Source of the DNA: Trogon surrucura
Taxonomy: Eukaryota; Chordata; Aves; Trogoniformes; Trogonidae
Assembly (NCBI GenBank): GCA_020746105.1
Contig: CM036618.1
Span: forward strand, 1-64,000
Length of the DNA: 64,000 bases
Direction: 5' to 3'
The translations under genes and the position numbers were made by a program. The notes beneath the pieces were generated by a model. That model was not told the DNA's origin. It worked only from the letters and a program-made list of their open reading frames with translations, and ran no database searches. This document shows positions 54,100 to 64,000 of this stretch, piece by piece (position 1 is the first letter of the stretch; each line of letters starts with the position of its first letter).

Positions 54100-55600
54100 T
54101 GGTGGAAAGCTATGGCACAGTGGCCGTTACTGAAACTTGATAGGATGAAGCCTATGGCTGGAGTGTGGCTATCAATTGCTTTAGAAGGGACAGATGTTGC
54201 CCTCTCTGATAATTAATGGACAGAGTGTGAAGAGCTGTCCCTAAAGAATAGCCAAAAGCAAGTTGAAAGCTTATGGGTAGGAATTGGTGGCCAAGGCAAC
54301 AAGGGGAACCTCCTGGTTGATGTCTACCACAGGCTGCCCGATCACAGGGAGCCAACTGACTCCAGCTACAGGAGGTATCGCGCTCGCAGGCTCTCATCCT
54401 GCGGGGGGATTACAACTACATCGACATCAGCTGGGAAACTAACATGGCAAGCCATAGGCAACCCAGGAGATGCCTGGAGTGCCTCGACCAGAACTTCTTC
54501 AGCCAAGAAACAGACAGCCCTACCCGGAAGGATGTGATACTGGACCTGATGGTCACCAACACAAGCAAGCTCATCAGGGATGTGAAGGTCAGAGGCAGCC
54601 TGGACTGCAGTGATCATGCACTGACGGAGTTAATGGTCTTAAGGGGCACGAGTCAGATGAGAAGCATCATCAGGACATCGTCAGCTGTGAAATTTTTTGC
54701 TGCTGTGGGTGTTTTTTTCAGTTTGGTTACTGTGTTGTCATCTTCAGTCTTATTGTAGCCTGAATACTGGCCGTGCTGCCATTCAGAGAGAGACCTGGAC
54801 AGGCTGGAGGGCTGGGCGGGGAGAAATCTCATGCGGTTCAACAAGGGCAAGTGTAGAGTTTTGCACCTGGGAAAGAACAACCCCATGTGCCAGCACAGGC
54901 TGGGGACTGCCCTGCTGGAGAGCAGCGCAGGGGAAAGGGACCTGGGGGTGCTGGTGGGCAGCAGGATGGCCATGAGCCAGCAGTGTGCCCTCGTGGGCAA
55001 GAAGGCCAAGGGCATCCTGGGGTGTGTGAGAAGGGGAGTAGCCAGTAGGTGGAGAGAGGTCCTCCTGCCCCTCTGCTCTGCCCTGGGGAGGCCACATCTG
55101 GAATCTTGTGTCCAGTTCTGGGCCCCTCAGTTCCAGGACAGGGAACTGCTGGAGAGAGTCCAGCGTAGAACCACAGAGATGATTAAGGGAGTGGAGCATC
55201 TCCCTTACGAGGAAAGGCTGAAGGAGCTGGGTCTCTTTAGCTTGGAGAAGAGGAGGCTGAGGGGTGACCTCATTAATGTTTATAAATATGTTAAGGAGGA
55301 GTGTCAGGAGGATGGAGCCAGGCTCTTTTCAGCGGTGTCCATTGACAGGACAAGGGGCAATGGGTTTAAGTTGGAACACAGGAGGTTCCATAAAAATATT
55401 GGAAAAAACTTTTCCAGTGTGAGGGTGACAGAGCCCTGGCACAGGCTGCCCAGGGAGGGTGTGGAGTCTCCTTCTCTGGAAACATTCAAAACCCTCCTGG
55501 ACGCGTTCCTGTGCGCTCTGCTGTAGGTGATCCTGCTCCAGCAGGGGGGTTGGACTAGATGATCTTTGAGGTCCCTTCCAACCTCTAACACTGTGTGTGT
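54100..55600 (+). mobile_element. CR1 LINE, endonuclease piece joined to 3' end
   Basis: 54150-54690 matches the ORF2 endonuclease region: 'ggcaacaaggggaacctcctggttgatgtctacc...' and 'ggggattacaactacatcgacatcagctgg'. The frame 54444-54758 reads VILDLMVTNTSKLI. 54780-55600 is the reverse-transcriptase end and 3' UTR, with an open frame 54831-55526 ([57 protein letters not shown]). It ends in a short (TG)n tract. The central catalytic part is deleted. Confidence 0.85.
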
Positions 55601-55799
55601 GTGAATACTTGGACCACTGCTGATGTACAGTTGATGTTACTCACACACTGCTGTAGTAATTTAAAGTGTGAAGTTGTAATATACTGATGTTAAAACTGTG
55701 AAACTACATGTCTGCATCTGTCTTTATGCAAACCACTTCTCATTTACCATTACATTGCTGGTACACGGAATGTCACTCTCCCACTATCTGCAGAAGCAA

Positions 55800-56690
55800 A
55801 ATGTTATAACGGGGATACAGCACTGGTGGATAAGAGCAACTGATGTCATCTACCTGGACTTGTATTTGACACTGTCCCACATGACTGCTGGTCTCCAAAG
55901 CAGAGACATGGATGTGACAGATGGAAAACAGAGTTGTGGTGAATGGTTTGATGAATACCAGTGACAAGTGGCATCCTCAGGGGTCCATACTGGGATGTGG
56001 GCTGTTCAGCATCTTTGTCAGCAACATGGACAGTGGGATCAAGTACACCCTCAGCAAGTTTGCAGGTGACACCAAGCTGGGTGGTGCAGTTGACCTGAGG
56101 GATGGGAGAGCATCCGGAGCAACCCTGACAAACTTGAGAAGTGGGCCCACGTCACCCTCCTCAGGCTCAACAAGGCCAAATGCAGAGTCCTGCACAGGGG
56201 TCAAGGCATCCCCCAGTATCAACACAGGCTGGGGATGGAGTGATTGAGAACAGCCCTGCCGAGGACTTTGGGGTACTGGGGGATGAAAAGCTGGACATGA
56301 GCCAGCAACATGCACTCGCAGCCCAGAAAGCTGATTGTGGCCTGGGCTGCATCAAGAGAAGGGTGGCCAGCAGGCCAAGAGAGCTGATTCTGCCCCTCTG
56401 CTCTGCTGAGACCCCCCCTGCAGCTCTGTGCCCAGCTCTGAGGCCCTCAGCACCAGAAGGACGTGGAGTTGTTGCAGCCGGTCCCGAGGAGGCCACCAGA
56501 TGCTCAGGGGGCTGGAGTAGCTCCCTGTGAGGACGGGCTGGGAGAGCTGGGGCTGCTCAGCCTGGAGAAGAGAAGGTTCCTACAGGGGATGGGGCTCTGG
56601 TCTAGTCACAGAGGTCCCTGCTCACTGCAGGGGCGCTGGACTAGATGACTTTTAAAGGTCCCTTCGAGCCCAATACATTCTGCGATTAAC
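55800..56690 (+). mobile_element. CR1 LINE, decayed reverse-transcriptase region
   Basis: Plus-oriented CR1 from the mid ORF2 ('gatgtcatctacctggacttgt', 'ctgttcagcatctttgtcagcaacatggacag', 'accaagctgggtggtg') to the 3' end ('aaaggtcccttcgagccc'). It is interrupted by frameshifts and deletions. Confidence 0.75.
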
Positions 56691-57330
56691 AATAAATGTA
56701 TTATTTTAACCTTACCAGTATGCTATGAAAATTTTGTTTCAGCTTTGCTTCTGTTAATACTTCTTACTAGGATCAGTCTAGTTTATCTAAATTTGTAATT
56801 ATTGTACTCTTGGAAAGCTCTACATTAATGAAACAGTAAGCACATCAGAGCTCACAGGTGACAATTGGTTACAAATTTCTCTTCCCTGCCAACTACACTT
56901 TTAAAGTTCACATAAACTCTTTCCCATCAACATACAGAACTGTGCTGGTAGACCTTGCTGCCAGATTCCCTCTGAGAAATCTCTCTAGTGAGATCACAGC
57001 ATTGCATAGAGGGAAAGAAAACAAATATTCCAGAGTTCAGAACGGTAAACAGCAAGTGAACATCTGTGTCCGTGGTACCTGCCAGGAAAATAAGTATCAG
57101 CCAACCTCCCAAGTCCTTGTCTACACTCTGTGTAAGCACTCATCTAGAGAAAAGCCTTTGTTTTATGTTACCTACAGATTTATGCAGCCAGTACACAGCT
57201 ATGCATACTTCAGTTCTCAGGCAAATCAAGCCAGGTTCTTTTTATTACTTTCCTACTGGGAACTTTCTTTACCTATGATTTTCCTAGGAGGCATCTGTAT
57301 TGTGTCTGTGTAAAGCAATTAAGATGCATT
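56691..57330. other. Spacer, no gene recognised
   Basis: AT-rich. A 151-codon frame (56858-57313) has no recognisable motif and ends at a CR1, so I do not call it. Confidence 0.4.
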
Positions 57331-57648
57331 TGCTGTCCATCCAGCACGACGGGTGGTGGCCTCTTCTCCCTACTGAACAGCAATAGGACAAGAGGGAATG
57401 GGTTCAAGCTACACCAGGGGAAGTTTAGATTGGATATTAGGAAAAACTTCTTCACGGAAAGGGTGGTGAAGCATTGGAATGGGTTGCCAAGGGAGGTGGT
57501 GGAGTCACCATCCCTGGACATGTTTAAAAAACAGTTGGACGTGGCACTTCAGGAGACGGTTTAGTGTTAGGATGGTGTAGTGCTGTAGGTTGGACTTAAC
57601 GATCTTAAAGGTCCTTTCCAACCTTCATGATTCTACGATTCTATATGG
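57331..57648 (+). mobile_element. CR1 3' end with ATTCTA-type terminus
   Basis: Reads 'aggacaagagggaatgggtt', 'gaaaaacttcttcacggaaa', 'gggaggtggtggagtcacca' and ends 'catgattctacgattctat', the canonical CR1 3' repeat. Confidence 0.85.
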
Positions 57649-57739
57649 GTGGGCTGTAAGTATAGAAAAGAAGTCTCACATTAGAACAGTGAAATCTCCT
57701 GGTATTACTCATCACACATTTGATAGTACATAGAATATA

Positions 57740-57745
57740 TTTAAT
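57740..57745 (-). terminator. Candidate polyadenylation signal of GPN1
   Basis: ATTAAA on the minus strand, about 410 bp downstream of the GPN1 stop codon. No AATAAA is nearer on that strand. Tentative. Confidence 0.35.
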
Positions 57746-58152
57746 TAAAATCAGACCACCAAACAGTAGATTGATGAAGCTTCATACTGATGTCTTGGCT
57801 GCAGCAGACACGTATCTGCACAAGGTGAACCGAACGCACTTCTGGAGACCAGTAAGTAGTCTACATGCTAACATCAGAGCTCACCATCTAAGCTCTCAAC
57901 AGGCGCATCTACAGAATCTGGAGTGAAAGAAACTGCTGTCTGGTTCCTTCAGCTTCAGGGAGTCACAGTGGCAGTCGGCCAAACGTGCAGTCAGTTGGAT
58001 ACAAGACCTTCAGCTCATATGACAGTTACTGTAGGAATAAAGATGTAAATATATCAGAGGAAGCTGTTCAGACAGGAAACTTTATGCATGGTTCCATGCA
58101 AGTTTATGCTGTTCCTTTACTTTTATCTCCATTACAATGGATTCCAAACCCT

Positions 58153-61100
58153 CTATTTCTGAAGGTCGCATTTGTTTGGATTGCTCCTCTGGTATTTCAT
58201 CCGCGCCTCTTGCATAAAGTTTCTGAAGGCTGGTTCTTCATGACTCTCCTCAGTAACTGTGGGGGTGAGGGAACAATTAAAAAAATAAAAATCACAGTTC
58301 AGCACTTGTTCTACTCGTGGTACTGAAGGTAACTAGAGCCAGGCTAGTCTCAGAGCAACACATAAAGCCTGACCTTCAACTTGACTACAAGGCAAAAGGA
58401 AGAAGTGATGCTAGAAGAATCAATGGAACAGGGAAAGCATGGCGACTGACTGCATGAGCTATCTAAGAAAAATAATCACACAGTGTAAGAATTTAAAAGA
58501 TTGCTCCAAGTCCAAGAGTCACAGGAAAAGGGAAGAGGGGGTGGAAACCATAAGGCCAAAAAGATGGTGGAACATACTGTGCATTAATCAGGCTCAGAGG
58601 TCATTGCATGCTCCAGGCATAACAATTTCTCTGGTTTATGCATGTTATACACCTGTTATAAATAATTAGGTGAACAGAACATTTCCGCTGAACTTTCACA
58701 AATGTTAGAGTGCTATCACTGGACTATGCATTGCAGCTGGGCTTCTGCTACAGATTTAGACAGCTATAGTCAAATGACTGAATGTCTGCCTGTTTGCTAG
58801 GCTCTCATTTAGAATCAATCCAGTTAATGAAATACAGGGAGTATTCCCTGAATAGACAGGCAGCTTTCAGACCAGATCACATCCCTTATTCTCTTACCTT
58901 CATGATCAATGTCATCAGTATCACTCTCCCTCTCTTCTTCTTCATCAAGAGCTCCTCGTGTTAGGATCAGCTCAGAGGGACCCATGGCAGAAGCGTCATC
59001 AGACCCTTGAAGAGAACAAGTTGCTCATGCAGGACAATTCCTATTTACATATAAACACAGCAATTAACACCTAAAGGGACAGCAAGATGCTTCTGGATTC
59101 CAGAGATACAGGACGCTCCACGATCTACTAATATAAGGTAAGAGCTCAACCAAGAGCAGAACGTTCTTGTATATAACTTGGCTGTTTCACCTTTTCTAAA
59201 GTATTTTACTACTTTTAGTCCATCCACTGCTTTATCTACACAGCAGGGTTTCTTCTTCTCAAGTCTGTGACTGACAGGTAGAGGACCTAAGTCTGACCCA
59301 TCCCACAGGAACTAAAGCCCCACTCCTCTCTACTGACATGCAGCTGCTTTCCTGCTTTTGCTGTGAAGACAAGAAAGTACTATTCGATTTCTCAAGGCAG
59401 GCTCTTCAGAAAACTTCTGCAGTAACCTTCACCTTCCTAGTAAGGTACCTGTAAGCGTGTTGCCCTGCACACAAACGCTGCCCATGTCCTTCCACAAGTG
59501 TTCTAGCTGCTCTCTCTTCTGTTTATCTTGAGCCTTCTCCTGCAGGTACAGAGAGACATTTGGACCTTGATTGCATTTAAAACATCAGTAGAAGAGTCAT
59601 CTTACCCAATGCTGGCAGCCTGTCCCCCACCAGAAAGCAGATGTCAAATAAACAGGTCTTAGACTACAGCCAAGGTTTTGGGTAAACTTCTGGGTAAACA
59701 CGGCAAGGAACCTCCAGCATGGTGGACTTCAAGAACACTTTCAGCAGCACCAGGAAGCAAAACAGTGAAGTTGTGCCTGCAGAGAACTGCTCTTTGGACA
59801 GCCAAGGTGAGCAGAGATACCGATTTTGGTACTGCACTTCAGTCTTTGTAATTGTCTAAGTCAAAACAGTACACTTCACTGGTGTGGAAAGATACAGCAA
59901 TATTCTCAAGAAGTCGCTTTGGAAAGTTTTTTTTTTAAAAAGTCTCTAGCCTTCTGAATGGAAGATATAAAAATCTTTACCAGTCACTTTCTCATAATTT
60001 GCCTAAATAAATTATTGGCACTAAAACACTGAGCAACATCTGTTTTCCAAAACACCTTTATATTTGTAAAAATATGCTTGATCAAATTTACAAAAAAACC
60101 CATAGATGGTGAGCTTCAGGACAGAAGTTTTTCCACAGGAGTAGGATGAGCAAATGGAATCAGATCCTCCCAATACAGGGGCAACTGTGTGCGCAAAAGT
60201 GACACCAAGACACACTACCCAGGTATACAACAGTCAAAACCACTTACCAGTGTTTTTCTCAGGCGCTCATACTCTGGACGATATTCTCTGGAAAGACAAA
60301 TAAATAAAGAGAGCGCATTCAATCTGAACTAATACATGACTTATCTTAAGGATCATCTTGGAGGCTTGTTTCTACCCCAGAAAAGTTTTACCTAGGCTTT
60401 TGCGTGCAAGAAACATTTCAGAAAGACTTAACAGTACTTTTTTTTACCCAGATTTGGGTTCTGAAACCAATGGATGCAAAACCATAGAATCACAGAATGG
60501 TTTGGTTTGAAAGGGACCTTAAAGCTCACTTAGCTCCAAACCCCTGCCCTGGGCAGGGACACCTCCCACCAGCCCAGGTTGCTCCAAGCCCCGTCCAGCC
60601 TGGCCTTGGGCACTTCAAGGCAGGGGGCTGCCACAGCTGCTCTGGGCAACCTGGGCCAGGGGTAGTATCTCACCGCCCTCAGGGTGAAGGACTTCTTCGT
60701 CAGCACACATCACTAAAATACCAAACATTTTGCACACTATCTCGTTGGGTAAGAAATTAACCTAGCTAACTGAGGTAGTAATTTCAGACCTCATCAGCAG
60801 ATCAACTCCTCTCCGCTAACCACAGACATGACTTCCTCTGCCAGCACACTTGGGCCTCCTAAGACAGTTCGATGGGATCTCATGCAGAAAGACTGGTCAC
60901 AGACCTCCATACGATTATGTCACTATGGTACTTTGAAATACTTCTTTAATGAAGCAAGGACAAAGTAGATGTGCACACCCTCCTCTTAGATTCATGGAAT
61001 GGTTTTGGTCAGGAGGGACCTTCAAAGATCATCTGGTCTAACCTCCCTTCCCACAGGAAGGGATATCTTTCACTAGATGGGCTTGCTCTAACCCCCATCA

Positions 61101-61415
61101 GATCTGGTCTTGAACACTTCCAGCCACAGGGCACCCACAGCTTCTCTGGGCAACCTGCACTGGTGTCTTGTCACCCCCATCATACAAAATTTCTTCCTTA
61201 TTTCAAACCCAAACCTACCCTCTTTCAGTTTAAAACTGTTGTCCCTTGTCCTGTCCCCAGAGGCACTGACGACAAGTCTCTGTAACTTGAGTCAGTATTC
61301 ACTGGGTCAGGGACCAAAGGTTGTCACCTTACCTCTCATATTCATCTACAGCTTTAGAAAGCTGAACAAAAAAATCATCCAGTCCTGTGCCCAGCACAGC
61401 AGAAACACCAACCAC
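58153..61415 (-). CDS. GPN1: GPN-loop GTPase 1, last five coding exons
   Basis: Minus-strand exons in order: 61415-61333 (VVGVSAVLGTGLDDFFVQL, DEYER), 60287-60248 (EYRPEYERLRKTL), 59539-59449 (EKAQDKQKREQLE, KDMGSV), 59005-58898 (SELILTRGALDEEEE, SDTDDIDHE) and 58256-58153 (VTEESHEEPAFRNFMQE to stop). Every intron has GT-AG borders and all phases fit. The peptides match vertebrate GPN1: the end of the GTPase fold, the coiled/charged linker and the acidic C-terminus. GPN1 is a GTPase needed for nuclear import of RNA polymerase II, shuttling between cytoplasm and nucleus. The G1-G4 motifs and GPN loop are encoded by exons beyond the right end of the window. CR1 insertions at 60483 and 60985 lie within one intron. 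The gene looks intact here. Confidence 0.93.
60483..60710 (-). mobile_element. CR1 3' end in a GPN1 intron
   Basis: Reverse-oriented: 'catagaatcacagaatggtttggtttgaaagggacctt...cacttcaaggcagggggctgccacagctgctctgggcaacctgg'. Confidence 0.85.
60985..61290 (-). mobile_element. Second CR1 3' end in the same GPN1 intron
   Basis: Reverse-oriented: 'agattcatggaatggttttgg', 'cagcttctctgggcaacctg', 'gtcccttgtcctgtccccagaggcac'. Confidence 0.8.
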
Positions 61416-62514
61416 CTAGGAGAGAAAACCACACCAGAACTGAAGAGTAAGATTTTAGGTAACCAATGGATGATCAGAGCTGGAAAGACTAAACGACATC
61501 TTTACCAAAAAACACCGAAATAAAGAACAAATTGGGGAATATAAGGGTACCCATTTAATCATTGTAGTGGCATGAGGGTCTGCAGCAATACCTACTTTGT
61601 CACTTTCTTTCTCACTTTCGTAATTTCCTCCCTTTCTTCTTTCTCTCTCTCTCTTTTGCTCTTCCTCCCTTCCTTCTTTCCTTCCTCCCTCCCCCTCTTT
61701 TACTTTCTATCTCACCCTTGCGCTCACTCTCTCTAACTTAAAACACAAAACCTGACTGCATCTGGCCTCGTACCTCCAATCTCAATACCCCAAGAAAACC
61801 TAGTTAAGACAATACAATGCCTAAACACAGCAAGCAAGACCAGGCAATCCAAAGAAAGATCAAATCTTTCTCCTGCTTACTTGGTTATTGCTGATAATCC
61901 AAGTTCTCATTCTGAACGAAGTGGCTAATGTGACTGCCGCAGCATCAGTGCGCCAGAACTAAAGAGCAAGGCAGACCACAAGAACCACCCTTCTGCCTCC
62001 AAGTTCTGCCTGATACGTTGTAGTTAGCCGAATCATATTTTAAAAGGCATGTAATTCAACCCTCCGAACAGCAAGAGATGGAGAATTTCATCAGTTACTA
62101 TTGTAATAGGTTCAACATGTGTATCTACTTTCTAATTTGAACTCATCTGTCATGACACTTCTGGCCAGTTGTTCTGCTTTTATTAAATCACTTATCTAAA
62201 AATACCTTTAATCAAGACGATTACTAGCCAGTACTTAGTGGTCCTTAAGAATCTTACATGTTCTCATGAAAATTCTCCCTCTTTTTCATAAGTAAGACAG
62301 TCTTCAGTCACTTTCAGATAGAAGGCTTTCTCCAAAAGACCCTTGCATTTTATCGGTGGTACAACAAATATGCTACTAAGCATTCCAAAGGACTGTAGTC
62401 ATCAGTCTAGGTACTGTGTCGATAAACATTCGTATTTATACTTTCATCACACTGAAACACAAGCTGCTTTCTACTCTATAATCCTCTGGATACATCCTGC
62501 TCCTCAGCGGAATG
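61416..62514. other. GPN1 intron sequence with polypyrimidine microsatellite
   Basis: 61600-61735 is a C/T-rich simple repeat (ctttctttc, ccttccttctttccttcctccctccc). No further GPN1 exon was found in the rest of the window. Confidence 0.6.
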
Positions 62515-63222
62515 ACTTATTAGAGAGCAGTGTAGGGGAAAGGGACCTGGGAGTCTTGGTGGACAGCAGGATGACCATGAGCCAGCAGTGTGCCCTTGTG
62601 GCCAGGAAGGCCAATGGCATCCTGGGGTGTGTTAGAAGGGGGGTGGTTAGTAGGTCGAGAGAGGTTCTCCTGCCCCTCTACTCTGCCCTGGTGAGACCCC
62701 ATCTGGAATATTGTGTCCAGTTCTGGGCCCCTCAGCTCAAGAAAATCAGGGAACTGCTGGAGAGAGTCCAGCACAGGGCAACTGGGATGATGGAGAGAGT
62801 GGAACATCTCCCTTATGAGAAAAGACTGAGGGAGCTGGGGCTCTTTAGTTTGGAGAAGAGGAGACTGAGGGGTGACCTCATTAATGTTTACAAATATATC
62901 AAGGGGGAGTGTCACGAGGATGGAGCCAGGCTCTTTTCGGTGACAACCACTGATAGGACAAGGGGTAATGGGCTGAAACTGGAACATAAGAGGTTCCGCT
63001 TAAACTCGAGAAGAAACTTCTTCTCAGTGAGGGTGACGGAGCCCTGGCCCAGGCTGCCCAGGGAGGGTGTGGAATCTCCTTCTTTGGAGACATTCAAGAC
63101 CCGCCTGGACACGTTCCTGTGTAGCATAATCTAGGCATTCCTGCTCTGGCAGGGGGATTGGACTTGATGATCTTTCGAGGCCCCTTCCAATCCCTGACAT
63201 TCTATGATTCTATGATTCTACT
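62515..63222 (+). mobile_element. CR1 ORF2 C-terminal half and 3' end
   Basis: A long open frame through 63134 reads [73 protein letters not shown]. It ends with 'ctatgattctatgattcta' (about 63202-63220). It is the least decayed CR1 piece here but is 5'-truncated. Confidence 0.9.
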
Positions 63223-63935
63223 GCTCTAACAAGATGCGGCACGTGTACGAAGAGGCTGTTGGCAACTATTACTAGGAAGTACTTGAGTCCCCTGCATGGC
63301 ATCACTACAATCCGTTTTGAAATACTGTTTGCTGTTCCACATGGGGCAGTTATAATATTTTTGTTTTGGCTAATTTACCATTATCTATATGAATGGAATC
63401 ACATATTTTCCTTGTCTTTGTTGTAATATCCATAAAGGCATTTGCTTGCTTTTTCTTAAGTAAAAGCTGATGAGAAACACAATTAGCTGAACTCTTTTAG
63501 CATAGACTGCGGGATCATTAACATCCTCCGATATACAGTGTTTTTGGAGAAATTGAAACAGTTTGGCTTCTCAAAATCAGTGACAGTGGAAAAAAACCCA
63601 CTTTTTCTTGCCTCAGCAAATATACAGGAATTTTATTTGGTTTTCAGTCTTTCCCCTTCTTCCTACACAGTAAATTGCCCAACTACACTTGATACTTTCA
63701 GAACAAGAAAAATTATCTCAGATGGGAGACACCGCAACACAGAGGATTACCTCTTACTGCCTACCTTAGCTTTCTCCTGATGATTAATGACAATTTAGTA
63801 TTAAATGATTCAGGCTTCCCCTCAGTGTGACAAGCACCTGAAGTTGCTTTATGTTCAAACTAGCAAATCCTTGCCCCCAATGCACAGCTCAGCAGATTTC
63901 AGTTCAAAAGGGCAGTACAAAGCCCTTTTACACAA
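63223..63935. other. Presumed GPN1 intron, nothing else recognised
   Basis: AT-rich. The frame at 63538-63780 has no recognisable motif or splice context. Confidence 0.45.
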
Positions 63936-63937
63936 TG

Positions 63938-64000
63938 ACAGAACAGTTGAGGTTGGAAGGTATCTCTGGAGATCGTCTAGTCCAACCTCTTCTGATAAAA
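63938..64000 (-). mobile_element. CR1 3' end running off the window
   Basis: 'gacagaacagttgaggttggaaggtatctctggagatcgtctagtccaacctctt' is the reverse-oriented CR1 terminus; the element continues past 64000. Confidence 0.8.

Noticed and set aside
56858..57313. 151-codon open frame
   Set aside because: No motif, no splice context, AT-rich DNA next to a CR1; consistent with chance.
62343..63134. 263-codon frame as a host protein
   Set aside because: From about 62515 it is CR1 ORF2 C-terminal sequence ending at a canonical CR1 3' repeat.

Overview
The window is nuclear DNA of a bird. It carries many CR1 LINE fragments, several ending in the CR1-type ATTCTATG 3' repeat. It also has avian-type retroviral LTRs, small introns in GC-rich genes, and coding exons that match vertebrate GPN1, KLHL10 and PHF7. 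No bacterial-style genes, CRISPR array, rRNA or tRNA were found.

Layout. (1) 1-4560: a GC-rich, CpG-island-like block. It contains an 80-bp tandem array with repeated YY1-type motifs and a 70-bp tandem array with three perfect NRF1-type palindromes. (2) 4560-9295: AT-richer DNA with three phase-compatible exons that look like the start of an unidentified secreted or membrane protein, plus an LTR fragment. (3) 9296-47203: the dominant feature, a head-to-tail array of about 2.4 copies of a 16.0-kb unit. It carries five plus-strand copies of a PHF7-like gene (PHD/RING-type zinc-finger protein). I could assemble four of these with every splice site and phase intact: two 'type B' (540 codons) and two 'type A' (643 codons). 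The fifth (A1) lacks its 5' end because the array begins inside its exon 4. Each full unit also holds a degraded PHF7-like 3' remnant, a CR1 element, a 20-bp minisatellite and LTR-like sequence. (4) 47204-51780: CR1, two different endogenous retrovirus (ERV) fragments and a short orphan CpG promoter-like island. (5) 51780-53480: a minus-strand KLHL10-like pseudogene with a frameshift, cut off by an LTR. (6) 54100-64000: CR1-rich DNA holding the last five coding exons of GPN1 on the minus strand; its upstream exons lie beyond the window.

The PHF7-like genes are the biological centre. Mammalian PHF7 is a testis E3 ubiquitin ligase and histone reader. Each complete copy here has a short core promoter with CRE-like TGATGTCA motifs repeated exactly every 24 bp (two in type B, four in type A), upstream of a TATA or TATA-like box. 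Types A and B share a zinc-finger core of 292 residues but have unrelated C-terminal tails. Most of the array is nearly identical between units, but two tracts (the B tail, and intron 7 to exon 9 of A2) differ far more than their surroundings. That suggests gene conversion or fast evolution of particular segments. Very recent segmental duplication and an assembly duplication both remain possible and can be told apart by read depth.
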